This document shows positions 47,771-60,422 of a stretch of DNA of 64,000 bases, in pieces. The translations under genes and the position numbers were made by a program. A model generated the notes under the pieces. That model made no database searches. It was not told where the DNA came from and saw only the letters and a program-made list of their open reading frames with translations. How positions within the stretch are numbered: position 1 is the stretch's first letter; each line of letters begins with the position of its first letter. This stretch comes from Panagrolaimus kolymaensis (Eukaryota; Nematoda; Chromadorea; Rhabditida; Panagrolaimidae). Where the stretch lies: positions 1,364,001 to 1,428,000 of the forward strand of contig JAJQJQ010000024.1 in the NCBI GenBank assembly GCA_028622995.1. The letters are read 5' to 3'.

Positions 47771-50700
47771 AATAAATTTGAAGATTGAGACCAAAAGTTT
47801 GATTCTAAACTCTTTTTTCGTTTGCCTGAAAATTAGAGATAAGAAAATTGTTTTAAATCGAAAAGCTTTTTTTTTGATATTTTGAAATTGAATTGCCAAT
47901 TCAACAAATAAATATAAAATAAAATAAATAATTATTTTTGCAATAAAACAAAAAACTTTTTTGCTTGCTTTATTTTATTTCGCAACTTTTTTTTCTATTT
48001 TGATCCTCGACCAACCAAACACTCTCTCTTCTTTTAAAAAAAATGCACCCGTCCTTTTTTTTGTTGTGTTCTTTGTTTTTTTTTCTGGTTTGTGATATTA
48101 AGAAATCATTTCTTGTTTTCTTTTTTCTCTTTTCTTTTTTTTTTTTGACAAAGTTAAACTTGTTGCATTGCATTCTTTTTTTTTTGTAGCACGTCAATGA
48201 TGGTGGGGTCATTTTTCTATTGGGGAGGCACACCTTAAAAAAAGTAGCGTACAAAATTAAAAACGTATATAAATGAGAGTGAGTGAGTAGCCGCAAAAAA
48301 AAAAAAAGAGAATAGAAGGAAATGATTATTTTAAGAGAAACATGCGTGTAGTGTTATAAATAAATTTTAAAAAATAGGAGTGTCTGAGGTTATTTGATTT
48401 TTCCTTTTTGAGGGTGGCGGTATTTTTAAAATAGAAAATTAGCATAAAATTAAAATTTATGGGAAATTTTTTGAGAGACAACAAAATTCAAAAAAAAGCT
48501 TTAAAAAGCAGATTTTTGGTTTTTCGATTTCCAAATTAAAAATACTTTATTTTATTTCCACTTTGAGACAATTATTTATTTATTTAAATTAATTAGATCA
48601 AGAAAAGATCAAGTTTAAAATTTATAATATTTAGTTTGATCTCCCTCTTTCTTCATTTTTTTTATTCTCTTTCAAAAGTTTTGATGAACGCATACCTTTT
48701 TTTTAATAGTTCAATTTGAGAACAACAATTTTGATAGCAGCAAACACACATACACGGGAGAGTAATTGAGACCTCGACGATGATGATTCTTTTTCTCAAT
48801 TATTTGCATTTCTTCTTTCTTATTAATTTTATTTTTACACTTTAGTTTATTGTTGTTTTTATTATTCAAGCATGCTTAAAATTAAAGTTATTTGTTCCAT
48901 TAATTTTATTTTTTGTTAGAACCTTTTTTAATAATTTTTTTAATATCGAAGAAAATTAAAAATGTGTGCAAAAATCCATAATTTTTTCTTTCTTTGATTT
49001 TGGCCTCTTCCTTATCAAAAATATCGAAGTTAAAATATTATTTTGCGATGTTGCGTTTTTATTCTTTCTTTTTCCACTTTTTTTGAACCATTAAATTTGT
49101 AAAAAAAAGAAAAAAAGTGAAAATGTTTGATTTTGAATGTATTTTTTCGAAGTAAAAAAAAGAAGACAAACATGCATGCTCAAAGCTTTTTAGGTTTTGA
49201 TGATCAACGATAAATGAGGTAAGAAAAATAAAATTTAAAAACTTTCTTTTTTTAATTCCAAATAAGCAATAAATAAAGATGAATCATTTTTTTATACATA
49301 GATAGTCTTTTCTTGAGCTTCAGTTTCTTTTTTTCGCCTACGTTTATTTTATTTTTTTTATTTTTTTAGTGTTGTTAATCATGCTCATAACTTTTTTTTG
49401 TTCTCTCATTCTCGCTTGCTTACATAAATTCCTGTCCTCTTTTTCCCTCATCTTTTGCCTTATTTGGTGATGTCGTCTTCAAAAAAACACACACACAAAA
49501 ATAATACATACTTTTACGCACGCGCCGCGCCATAAACCATTCTCTTCCTTACTATCTGTGTTTCATTTTTCTTTTCTTATTCAATCGGCTGCTTTTAACA
49601 TTTTTTTTCCTATCTGTCGTCTCTCACGTTTTCTTTCTTTTTCTTCTGTCAGCTATCATTTTTTTGATTGTTTGTCACCTTTTTAAGCAAGCAACCAGCT
49701 ATTTATTTTCCTGGGTCCATCTTCCTTTTTCCTTTAAAAAAAATCAGGAAGAGAAGACACAATCGAATTTCCATGCAAATATGCGATTCTCAAAAATGAA
49801 TCATAGTTTATTTTTTTGCTTTCTTTCTTGAAGCTTTAAAAAAAATAAAGAGAGAGCTTAAAAAAGTGATATTTAAAACAGCAAAAAAATAAGGACGAAT
49901 CATGGAAGTTTGTTGTCTGTCATTTTTTATTTTTTTTTGCGGAGTCGGTAAACATCCTTTTTTTGGAAGTGCAAAAAAAAAAGGAAAAAAAGAAGGAGTC
50001 AAGAAGAAAAAGAAAAAGATCACGTCGGAAACATAAAAAATGGGCGGAGCATTTTTCTCTTTTTTCTTTTCTTTCTTCTTCGAAAAAAGTGCCATTTTTT
50101 ATTTTTAAATACTGTCTCGGTCATTTGGAAAACTTTTTTGATTTTTTAAGTTGATTTTGGATGGAAGAGAAAAAAAAATTTTTGATTACTGTCTTTTCGA
50201 AGAGTGTAACACTTTTTTTGTGGGAGGATAACAACAAATTTTAAAAATAGCTACCGATTTGCCAAAATAGGACACGATCTTGCTTAATATATTTTTTATG
50301 AAATTTAAAATTCTTTTTTTTTATTTGTTGATTATTTTTTTGTTTTACAACTCCTTCTTCCTCCCTCGTCGTTCCAATGTAAAAAAAATATAAGAAGATA
50401 GAAAGAAGGGAGACTTGACTTTTAAGCTTTTTTCTTTCATTTTTCTCAACTTTAATTTTTCTTTTCCTTATCAAAAAAACTTTTAGCCTTATTTCTTTCT
50501 TTTCTTTTTTCTTGGAACATAAAAATGAATGGAATCATCTCCTTTCTCTTCTCTTCTTCGTCTTCCTCGCTATATGGCTTTTGAAGTTGAAAACGATGAT
50601 GTTGAATGATAGGAAATTTCCCCTTTTTCTCTTTGAAGCAAAAGCATTTTTAACAACTTTTTATTTTATTTATATTTTTTATTTTTATAGTTATTATATT

Positions 50701-50875
50701 TCGCGCCTTTTTTTGTTGTCTCTGTGTGTATATCATTTGTTTCTAGAATCAATTATTTCTTTTAAATATTTTCCGAAAAAATAAATAAAAGAAAAAAATC
50801 GATTTTAAATTAAATTATTATTGTGCAATTTTTATGCAACTTCTTAAAATTAAAAAAGTTTTTTGTTTATAGACT

Positions 50876-53800
50876 ATGCACGTTATGCAAATGCCCATGT
50901 CTGCTATGCCAATGATGTATCAACCAAGATTACCTGATGATGATATTCGGGATTCATTAAAACTTGTTGAAGAATATCTTCCCCAAGATAGTAAGTCTTA
51001 AAATAAATTTTTTTTCATTGCTATCATTTTTTCTTTAAAAAAACAAATGTCTGTCTTTGCTATTTATTTTTCCTCCAGTTTTACGGTACTTTTTTTGTTT
51101 TCGAAATACATACAAAAATACGACAACAATAAAAGTGAAAGTGATTCTTTCTGTTTGTGCCTCTTTTTCCTTTCCCTTTTTCTGCATTCTTTTATTTTAT
51201 TTTTTTACAAAAAAAAAAGTTATCACTTTTTATTTCACTTTTTTTTTGTCTGACAAACAACAAACATTCAGGAAGAAGAGTTAAAAAGCCTCTTTTCGTT
51301 TTCATCTTCAAAAAAAAAATAAGAAGAAGATTTTTTTATTATTTGTTTGCGATTCCTTGCGCAATTTTTTTTCTTCTTCTTCTATGCTTGAATCATTCAA
51401 TACATACATACATATATACCCATATATATTTATTTTTATATGTATGTATTATTATATCATTTTTTTATTTTCCTGATTTTTCAAAAAAAAAAAATGAAAA
51501 TCGAAAGCTATCATCACAAACACTTTTCTTTCCTTCCTTGAAGCTTTCTTTGCTTGCTTGCTTGTATTTTTTTTGGGTTGTAAACTTATTTTTGTGTGTT
51601 TCAAAAACGTGGCTTGCTTGAGTTTATTTTTCGATGGAAAACGCCTAAAAACCAAAAAAATCATATTTATGCTTTTTACTAAATTCCCCCAAAATTTTAG
51701 GCACTTACAATCCATACACCACCGCCTCTCAATATCCTATTACCACAATAACTGCTGCTTCTGCTACAGTAGTTCCATCATCAATGACTTCCATGCAACA
51801 ACAACACCAACAACAACAACAACCACATTATCTTCAACCTACAACTATGGCAGATAGTTATATTCCCAATTATGAAACATTCCCAGGATTATTTTTTGAT
51901 GCTACTTCTTCATCCGTTGTTCATTCATCTGATTTAGCTGTTTTACATTTACATCAACAAAATCAACAAGTTCAATCTCAAGCTCAACAACTTCAACAAT
52001 TTAGCCCTATTCCACAAAATCATCATCAACATCATCATCATCATAATATTCCACGACAATCATCAATTTCATCCAATTCTTCTTCATATTGTTCTCATTC
52101 ATCCCCAGCTCAATCATGCACTCCAACCACTTCTGTTTCATTGGAACAACAACAACAGCAGCAACAACATGATCCAACGATGGTTTTGCCTCAACATGTT
52201 CGTGATAAAGTTTTTAATCCCCCATCCGCTGCCAATCCACAACATTATACTCGTTCAGCTCGAAGAAATCGAACTGAATTAAATGAAAAACGTAATCATA
52301 AATGTGATTATCCTGGTGAGTACTTTTTTCCCTACAGTAGCCTGCCCCAAAAAAAAGTCGTCTTTTCTTTGCTGGATAAATTTTTTTAATAGTTTTCGCT
52401 TTTTGGAAATCAAGCTTTTTTCTTTCAAACCTTTAAAAAATATTCATGGACGACAAACTTTTTTTTTATGTAATAAGATATCATTTTTCGCACTTCAACT
52501 TAACATTCTAACTTTTTTTTGTTTTGTTTAAATCGTTTCTCCTTAATCGGAGAAACAAACAAACAATTGGCTTAAGTGAATGAAGTAAAGTACTTCACTC
52601 ACTCATAATCCTTCATTATTTCCCCATTCATTAATACGCAAACAAAGGAAAAACAATAATAATCGTTTTTATTTTCTCATGAAAAAACATAAAACTAAAA
52701 CTAAGAAAAAAAAGTTTCAGGTTGCGATAAAGTTTATACCAAATCCAGTCATCTCAAAGCTCATCGACGACTTCATACAGGTAAGAAAGAAAAGAAATTT
52801 TTATGACATTTTATTACCGTAGTTAAAAATATAAATAATAAAAAAATTTATTTTTAATATTTACGAAAAAGAAAAAGAAAAATGCGATAAAAAAATAATA
52901 ACATCAAAGAAAATCTTTCCGCTATTTTTTTTTTTAACTTGTTGACCTTAAATTTTACCGTTTATTGTTGCAACAAAATAACAAAAATAACAGCAGCAGC
53001 GGCAACAAAAAAAAGAAGTGCGCGAGAAATATACCTACTTACTTACTTTTGCGGTGGTGGTTGGGTGGCGCGGCCATCAAATAAAATATGGTGGTCACTC
53101 ACTTAATTAGATAGTTTGTCGTCGGTGGTCAACGTCGGCATCCTCTTCTTCGTTCATTTCGGCTGCGCATATTAAAAAACGGTTTTTACCTTTCTTTTCT
53201 TTTAAAAGATTTGTTTATTTATTTATAATAAAAGAAACTGTAATTTACCCTAAACGGAAATAAGGGATATTGACTCCTTTTTGGCGCTCTTCTTTTTCTT
53301 TCTCTATCTTCATTTATCTTTATTTATTTATTTGCATACTTTTTTCTTTCTTCTATCTTGTTAGTTGAAGAAGAAGAAAAAAAATGGTAATCTGAGCTTT
53401 TGCGGAAGGATAATGAATGTTTTGGAACTTTAGAGAGAAAAGGAGCAAAAAAAGAAAAAGAAAAAAAGTTAAGGGTTAGCAGCAGCAAATTAATAATAAT
53501 CTTTAAGTGAGAATTAAAAGAGGGAAAGCAAAACTTTTTTGTGTTTTGAATCTTTATTTTTGATTTTAAAAAAACAAATGAAAAAATTATAATAATTTCA
53601 CAGCCAGCATGATCTGAATCTGCGCGAAGCAATGCCCAACAGATTTGTAATTTGTCGCTTTAGCAACTCAGCCACTGCCAAATTGCAATTAGATGAGACA
53701 AAGTCCATTTCGATCTTATCATGCTTTCAGCTCAAAACTTTACCTTACTGTTTTTATCTTTTTTGATACAAATACTTTACGTCAAAAAAAAAAGAATCAA

Positions 53801-54386
53801 AAAAAAGCCTTCATACACACGCATATGAGAGAAAGATTAAATAAAATTAATACTTTGAGGATTAAAACAAAAAAATCTTCTCAGACTTAGGTATTCCATG
53901 CGCATGCAAATGATTAAACATACTCGCAAAGTTTCACACATTTTCTTTCTTCTCCTTTTCTAACTTATTCTTATCAATATTTTTTTTTTTTCAGGTGAAA
54001 AACCATATAAATGTGAAATACAAGGTTGTAATTGGACTTTTGCTCGAAGTGATGAACTTACTCGACATTATCGAAAACACACTGGAGCTAAACCATTTAA
54101 ATGTCAAGAATGTAATCGAGGCTTCGCCCGATCCGATCATTTACAACTTCATATGAAACGTCATAATCGTCCAGCGGGACAACAATCACATCAACGAGCA
54201 AGCAAAAATAATAATAATAATAATATTAACAACAATAGTTGCAATAATAGCAATTCAGGATCTCTTAATTCTCAAACTCCTTCACCCATTCAATATGATT
54301 ATAAACCATCCATGGCTTTACAACAACAACATCAACAACAACATCTTCAACAACAACAATTACCTTCACATATTAATTATTATTAG
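50876..54386 (+). CDS. KLF: Kruppel-like factor (KLF), C2H2 zinc-finger transcription factor
   Basis: KLFs bind GC/CACCC boxes in promoters. Four exons (50876-50990, 51701-52315, 52721-52780, 53995-54386) join in phase to 393 aa. The N-terminal part is Gln/His/Ser-rich (a transactivation-type region). Three consecutive C2H2 fingers occupy residues about 239-320: [42 protein letters not shown] and [21 protein letters not shown], with HTGEKPYKC and HTGAKPFKC linkers, exactly the KLF pattern. An Asn/Gln-rich tail follows. The ATG at 50876 lies four bases after an acceptor, so an upstream exon or spliced leader is probable. Introns are long for this window, and intron 3 holds a tRNA-like pseudogene. 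The paralogue (klf-1/2/3) is undecided. Confidence 0.93.
53600..53678 (-). pseudogene. tRNA-Ser-derived pseudogene with ACA at the anticodon
   Basis: The segment aligns along its length with the intact tRNA-Ser at 57783-57864, including the D-arm region, the long variable arm (TTGGGCATTG) and the 3' CTGGCTG acceptor strand. The acceptor, anticodon and T stems carry mismatches, and the anticodon loop reads TTACAAA, placing ACA where the functional copy has TGA. It lies in intron 3 of the KLF gene on the opposite strand. Confidence 0.7.
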
Positions 54387-55192
54387 ACGATGCAAACCTT
54401 TAATTAATAATGCTTATTTGCAAACTATACCAAAAAACCCAAAAAAGAAAAGCCTCAAAAAAAGTTTTAAGTTAATCTCTATTTTTCTTCTGTCTTCATG
54501 TTGCTTTGTTTTTTCATTCCAAAATTGCTTTCTTTTGTTAAGTTTTAAAAAATTTAAATTTTATATTTTTGCCTTCAGGTTGATCAAAATTTTTAATGTT
54601 GTGATCTTTTATTGCCAGTCGCTTCTTCTTAAAATCTCTTCCTCCTCCTTCATTCTTTATGTATGTCGATTTCTATCTAGGCTCATGTGCCTTTGCTTAT
54701 TCATTTCTTTTTTTTCTTCTTCTTATTTCTTGGTTGTGTTGTTCCTTCTTTTTTATGCCATTCCTTGCATGATACATGTTTCCTCAAAAAAGTTGTTATA
54801 TCTTGTTTATTATTACTGTCAACAAAGTTTTTCTTTCTTTTATTATAGCAAAAAAGTGCAATAAGGTTTTTAAATAATTTGTATACTAAAATTATAAAAT
54901 GCAAAAAATTATGTTTTTTAATTATAATAATAAAAAATTAAAAGATGAAAACCGTTTCCTTACAACATTTATATATCTGCATTTGAGAATATGTGGGCGT
55001 CCATCAAGCTTGTTGTCTCTCTTCCCTAACTGATATTGCCAAAAAACCAATCTCATTAAACCTAACAACACTTTTATTTAAGAAAGAAAAACAACAAATG
55101 AAATAACAACAACAAAAAAGTTTTAAATTTGTGTAAATTATTACCACCAACAACAAATTATTATTCTTATCAAAATTATACAGAGTGAAATA
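54387..55192. other. 3' UTR of KLF and convergent spacer
   Basis: A poly(A)-like AATAAA near 54927 may end the KLF mRNA. No gene is supported; the long plus frame at 54295-54864 is the out-of-frame continuation of Asn/Gln-repeat codons. Confidence 0.4.
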
Positions 55193-57216
55193 CTAAATAT
55201 TATAAACGTTCTTCTTTTGAAAAATTGATGATTTATTATTATTCAGAGTACCAGTTTCTTCCTTTCTAGCATAAGGTGGTGGAGTTAATGAGCTAACATC
55301 AAGAGGAACATTTTCTTCTCTTTGAGCATAAGGTGGTGGAGGAAGACCCATTTCATGATCAACAGCTTTGTCAACACGTTTCCCATAAACACACAAAAAT
55401 GCTGTTTTTGGCTATCATCATATCCGCCACAACAAAAACTTTTTTTTTCAATATTTTTAAAATATTGTTTATCGATGAAAGCAATCGTAAACCAAATTCT
55501 CCTCTTCCACATAAAATATTTTTGCTATAGAAAAGAAAATTAGTATGTGTTTGAATTTTGCAGTGATTTTTGAAAAAAGCCTTTCTATTTATTTTTTTAT
55601 TTATTAAATGTTTAACCGTTCATTTTAAGTTTAAAGCAAAAATATATACACAAAAATAATTATTAGTAAATATATTCATGATGGGCAAGGATTGAAGTCA
55701 AAAATACATACATAAAAATATTGCAATCGAAGATTACCAAAAATCCATGGATGGATGGGTTACTCGACATCTGAAATCATAATTAATTTTTGTTTTGTTT
55801 TTATATGGACGATTAAATTTTGGTGGTGATAAAAAAATTTTAAACTTACAAACTATGCATAAATTATATCGACAATTTTCAAATGCTTGACAATCATTAT
55901 CATTCAAACAATTGGTTTTACTTCCAGGATAATTACTCATTTCATCAACTATTTTATTTGCGGATACTGTATTTGAAGTATCAAACACCATGGGTGGTTG
56001 ATTTGATGATGGAGGCATTATTATTACTTCATTAGCTGGGGAATGTCTCTGAAGAAGAAAAAAATGTGGATTTGAAAAGGGATAATTACGGTATTTAAAA
56101 GCCATTTTTTATAAAAATCGAACTTGGTTTGGGATTTGAGAAAAAAATAAATTTCGCAAATTGACTTTTGTTCAATGAACCTTAGGTTTTCGAGGTCGCT
56201 GATGACGAATTTGTAGACAGATTCTATGGTTGACAATCTCAAAATTGAGTTATGGCATAGTGAAAAGTTTGCATACTTTAAAAATTCATAACTCAATAAC
56301 CAGCTTATGATATATTTTTTCTGTTGTCAAATTCGGTTTCTACGACCCAAATTAGGTCTAGAAATGATGAGCTTTAAAAATAAATACCACATTCTTAGAA
56401 TTTTGAGTTTTTTGAGCATCGTGTGCTACTATTAATCTTTAAAAATGTGGGAAAAATCAAAAAGCATTACAACATGAAGTTTTATCGATTTGTAAAATCA
56501 TTAAATAATTTTTCCTACGTTTTTTGCTAAGATTTTGTATTTTTTACATGTATTTATTAATCACTTCTATAGTGACCTCATATTGGTGTAATTCATTCAA
56601 CCTGTCACCATATTCAATTGGACATGGATTGGTTTTTTGCATTTGCATTTTTCTAGGGTGAAATTTTATGGAGAATCCAAAAAAATTATCAAACGATCGG
56701 ACACCGGCCGCAGATTTCGAGTTTTCCCAAGCGAAACATTGAAATTTTGCTTAAAATGGATTTTTGACCCATTTGTGCCTATACTTCTATTATCGGTATC
56801 AATTACGAAAATAATCAGCGTATTTTTTGCTAATTTTCCATGTAAACAGTTTTAAAAAAAAAAGCGTTTTAAAAAAAAGTTGGGTTTTCGTTTAGAGACC
56901 TCTGGATCTCAACTTTTCGCTTCGAAACCAATTAATCTGTCTACAAATTCGTCATCAGCGACCTCGAAAACCTAAGGTTCATTGAACAAAAGTCAATTTG
57001 CGAAATTTATTTTTTTCTCAAATCCCAAAATCGTTTGAAAAAGTGCGATTCTTAGAAAAAATGGCTTTTAAAGATTTTAAGTTTCAGTAATGTTAATAAT
57101 TTTTATGGTCAAAAATTAACGATTCAAAAATCATTCCAAAAACTTACTTTAAAATTAGCACCTCCAATAATTCCAACACAAGCTGCAAAAGCTAGGATCA
57201 AATAATAATATTTCAT
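55193..57216 (-). CDS. Small secreted Cys-containing protein with PPxY tail (unknown function)
   Basis: The start is secure: MKYYYLILAFAACVGIIGGA is a signal peptide (57216-57148) ending at a gtaagt donor. Exon 2 (56048-55850) carries C-x5-C-x5-C-x4-C (NCLNDNDCQAFENCRYNLC). The preferred model adds exons 55524-55493 and 55411-55193, which close in phase and give 172 aa with two PPPPY/PPPY motifs near the end. A weaker alternative uses a tiny exon at 55770-55760 and stops after 92 aa. No family recognised. Intron 1 is almost filled by a long-TIR element. Confidence 0.55.
56094..57072. mobile_element. Non-autonomous DNA element with long terminal inverted repeats
   Basis: Inner arms 56128-56224 and 56933-57029 are about 97 bp and appear identical when reverse-complemented (they start TTTGGGATTTGAG and include GAGGTCGCTGATGACG). 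Imperfect homology extends outward to TTTAAAAGCC (56094-56103) and GGCTTTTAAA (57063-57072). A smaller internal inverted repeat (ATTGAGTTATG / CATAACTCAAT) lies near 56245-56300. No transposase frame is present and a clear target-site duplication was not found, so the superfamily is undetermined. It lies within intron 1 of the secreted protein gene. Confidence 0.8.
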
Positions 57217-57782
57217 AATTCAACTTTATTTATCTTTTTATCAATCACACTGATATCAAAGCTTATTTTTATGAAAGCCTTAAATACGAGCAAAAAAAAT
57301 AACTAAATAAACATTTTTGTGTATGAAAAATAAAATAATGCAAACACATTTGCGAATGAAAAAACAATAATGTTACGTGAAAAATCACCACAACAACAAC
57401 GTTAGTTTGATTTTGGGAGGAAAAATAGCGGAAAAAAAGGAAAATACTACCCAAAACTTTTATTTTTTCTATGGGTTTTTTAGTTGTTTTTATTTATACG
57501 AAAAAAATATCTTTCACAATATTCTTTTTTATTTTATTTTTTGTTGATTGAATCAACCAAGAAAGAAAGAAATAAAAAAAAACGGGTTCCAAATGTGTAC
57601 AACTTTGAGAATGAAAAAAAAGGCTGAGGATAACACAAATAAACAAAAAACGCTGGATAAAAATATTGTTTTTTTGGTGACAGCAAGAAAAAAAAATGTT
57701 GTTTTGAAAGATCCAAAAGCAGATGTTTCTTTGAAGATAAGGTTTATGAAAGATAAAAATTATGCAAAAAATAGTTTTTAAC

Positions 57783-57864
57783 CGCAGCCAGCAGGATTTG
57801 AACCTACGCGGACAATGTCCAACAGATTTCAAGTCTGTCGCCTTAACCACTCGGCCATAGCTGC
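57783..57864 (-). tRNA. tRNA-Ser (anticodon UGA)
   Basis: The 82-nt gene folds as a class II tRNA: acceptor GCAGCTA pairs with TGGCTGC (one G-U), discriminator G, D arm GCCGAGTGGTTAAGGC, anticodon arm ACAGA-CTTGAAA-TCTGT with anticodon TGA, a long variable arm typical of serine (GGACATTGTCC), and T arm GTAGG-TTCAAAT-CCTGC. B box GGTTCAAATCC is intact. There is no intron. Confidence 0.95.
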
Positions 57865-58523
57865 TGAGCTACATGTGCAGAAAAAAAAATCCATCGGAAA
57901 AGATAAAAGCATAATAACTTTCTTATGGTCATAGCTGCTAATACATTGGCTCTTTGACCAGAAAAAATCAACAACCTTTCAAAAGAAGGCAAAGTAAAAT
58001 TAGTACTCTGTAAAAAGTTGGAAGGGAGTATTACAATTTGCAAACCATTGAATTCAATGACAAAAATGGAATTTATTTTCAATTTCTAAAGTTGATGATA
58101 CTTTTTTGACTGCTTTTGTTTGATAGTTAAAACGATAACATGCTTCTTCTTCAAATCTTTAAAAATATGTTAATCAAACCGAGATAGTTTTATCGCTCGA
58201 CAAAGGTTAAGTTTCTTTAACATTAGCAAGGGAGATTCCCTGGCATCAACAAAAAAATGGAAGAACTATTTCAAAGAGCAAAAATAAGCCAAAGGCTTGA
58301 AAATAGCTTTTCATATTCGCTGTTATTACACATTTAGATATATTTTTTTACAATTTTTATTTCAAGATACAAAAGATATACGACGACAAATGACAAAGTT
58401 GTGATAATAAAACGTAAAACAATGTTAAAAGAATATATTCAATTTTACTGTTTTTGATGATGAAATCAATAATGGAAACACATTGTTGTCAGTAGAATTG
58501 GTGAAGATGATGAGAGAGCAAAA
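57865..58523. other. Spacer between tRNA-Ser and the next minus-strand gene
   Basis: No gene is supported. A minus-strand open frame at 57843-58082 overlaps the tRNA and is chance. Confidence 0.4.
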
Positions 58524-59514
58524 TTATTTTGTTGTTTCTTTTTTTTCTTTAGTTGCTTCTTGTTGTTTTTCTTTAGTTGATTCTTGCTGCTTTTCTTTAT
58601 TAGCTGCATCTTGTTTTTCTTTAGCTTCAAGTGTAGGTATTCCAAGAGATTTATCAAAGTCACTTGATGGTATATCATATCGAAGTGTTTTGTAATCTTT
58701 TCGCTTTTGATCCACAGGTCCATGCTTTTTAATCTGAAAAAATGAAAAGGTTAGATGAACATAATATGTAAAGAATGTCTTGTTTCCAAAAAAAGAAGCA
58801 AACGATACTGTGGAGGTACATAAACATAACATTCCAAATGTGATATCATTAGATTATCCATGCTTGCCATTTCTCAATTCACTAGCCCAAACTAGAGAAG
58901 CAACAAAAAGTAAACTTACTTCATCAGCTCGCTTGGCTTCTTTAGCAACAGGTTTATGATTTTCAAAGCTATCTTCCTTTTCTTTAGTTTCATCAGCTTT
59001 TGTTTGAGGCTTTTGGTCATCCATAGATTTTTCTTTACCAGTTTTGGGTGTACCAACACGACCTGCTGTTGTTACCGGTGTAGGTGCAGCAGCACAACCA
59101 CCACCACAAGGTGCAGGCGTATCAGGAATCGGTGTTGCGCCACCAGCAGCAGCAGCATGAGACATGTTTGTTAATTTTTGAGATCTATTATGAGCAAGTG
59201 TTGTTGCAGCATCCACGGGTGGTGCAGCACCACATCCATTTCTATTTCCTTTTATTGAATTTTGATTCTTTTGTCCTAAAAATATTGAAATGTTTAGTAG
59301 CTTGGATATTTTCTCAATATCATCATACCTTGCGGTTCTTTCTTTGAACATAAAGTCAACATGGTTATTGTAAAAATGGATACAAATATGGAACATAAAC
59401 CAGCAATCAGAGAACTTCTAAAAAGAATCCAAACATTAAATAGTGTCTTAAAATAAAGAGATTGATAGCTTACCGATGAGTGAATATTGATAAAGCATCT
59501 TCGAAAATGAGCAT
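58524..59514 (-). CDS. Single-pass membrane protein with Lys/Glu-rich cytoplasmic-type tail (unknown)
   Basis: Four exons (59514-59474, 59417-59329, 59275-58920, 58733-58524) join in phase to 231 aa. A hydrophobic helix near residues 15-36 (LIAGLCSIFVSIFTITMLTL) is followed by a Gly/Ala/Pro-rich stretch with clustered Cys (APCGGGCAAAPTP). The rest is Lys/Glu/Gln-rich, ending in near-repeats KEKQQESTKEKQQEATKEKK. It is probably a signal-anchored or type III membrane protein. No family recognised; disordered tails of this kind are common in nematodes. Confidence 0.72.
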
Positions 59515-60422
59515 AATTGATGAAGATTCTTCCAACAACAAAAAAAGAGATCCAAAATTCGATTCAAATCAATCAGCAGCAGGAGGAGATAACTTCTTTT
59601 TGCAACGTTCTCCAAATTTTTTCGATGATGATGGAAGCCAATGACGATGATGACGACTGAGCTTTATTTCACACGTTCACCAAAATGATGAAAAAGAAAA
59701 ACACTTTCCCATGAAACAAAATATTTTTGACAATCATGGTTTTATTCATGCAAATTTCGTTCAAAACAAAAAAGAAAGAAAGAGGAAAGGTTTTTTCGTT
59801 TGGCTGCTTGTTAAATTTTTACAGTGCAATGAAAGTATGCATTTTCTCTGCGTTGATTGAAATCCATCATCCCATAAGAAAAAGCTAACACTCAACATAA
59901 CTTTTTTTTCGTTGTTTTCAAGATTTTTTCCGTCTAAAATTTGGCCTTCGATGGATATTATAAAGTATTACTGATGTCGTAAATGGGTTGCAGTTACATA
60001 GTAACATCTTTTGGAGATGTATCATCTTTTTATTTTTTTCGTGTTAGCTATGTATTTTATGGTTCATTAAGTTGCTAAAAATCTTTCTTTCCTTAAAAAA
60101 ACAATAAACTGCACTTTTTTTTTTCGACTTCATCGTCATCTGATTTCTTTGCTTGCTTACTTTTTAAAATGCTATCACACGTTTTTGGGATTGTTGTTTA
60201 CATACAAAAACAGCCATGATCGAAATGCAAGAAAGAAAAAACAATAACAACCACAATCCTAAAAGAAGTTTTTCATCTAATTCTAAAAATAAAAAAGCCA
60301 TCATCGTTATCAATGTTTTTTTTTTGAGCAAAAATAAATATTCAAAAAGGAAATTTTTTACAAGAATTTTCATCAGTCTTCAAATTTTCCTCAACGATTA
60401 AAAAAATTTTTTCCTGCTAAAA
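59515..60422. other. Divergent intergenic region
   Basis: This lies between the start codons of the single-pass protein gene (minus) and the four-TM protein gene (plus). No gene seen; presumably both promoters. Confidence 0.4.

Larger units (their letters stand above)
38816..50875. other. 12-kb gene-poor region upstream of the KLF gene
   Basis: No protein gene could be supported across this stretch. Open frames are dominated by homopolymer K/F/N-type translations and lack splice logic. It contains the AAACTG cluster (39923-47770) and the GC-rich MITE (44559-44987). It may be regulatory DNA of the Kruppel-like factor gene, or contain untranslated upstream exons of it, or host non-coding RNA genes. 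Confidence 0.5.

Noticed and set aside
47970..48296. 108-codon minus-strand frame in the gene-poor region
   Set aside because: Composition is Lys/Arg/Phe from homopolymer tracts; there are no motifs and no flanking exons.
51057..51621. Long plus-strand frames within KLF intron 1
   Set aside because: They lie inside a well-supported intron and translate T/TC-rich sequence into Phe/Leu/Ser runs.
55760..55770. Eleven-base terminal exon for the secreted PPxY protein
   Set aside because: It closes in phase but stops at once; the longer model with two more exons gives a richer, phase-consistent C-terminus. It is kept only as an alternative.
58956..59347. Plus-strand frames opposite the single-pass protein gene
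   Set aside because: They are antisense shadows of a phase-consistent four-exon gene.
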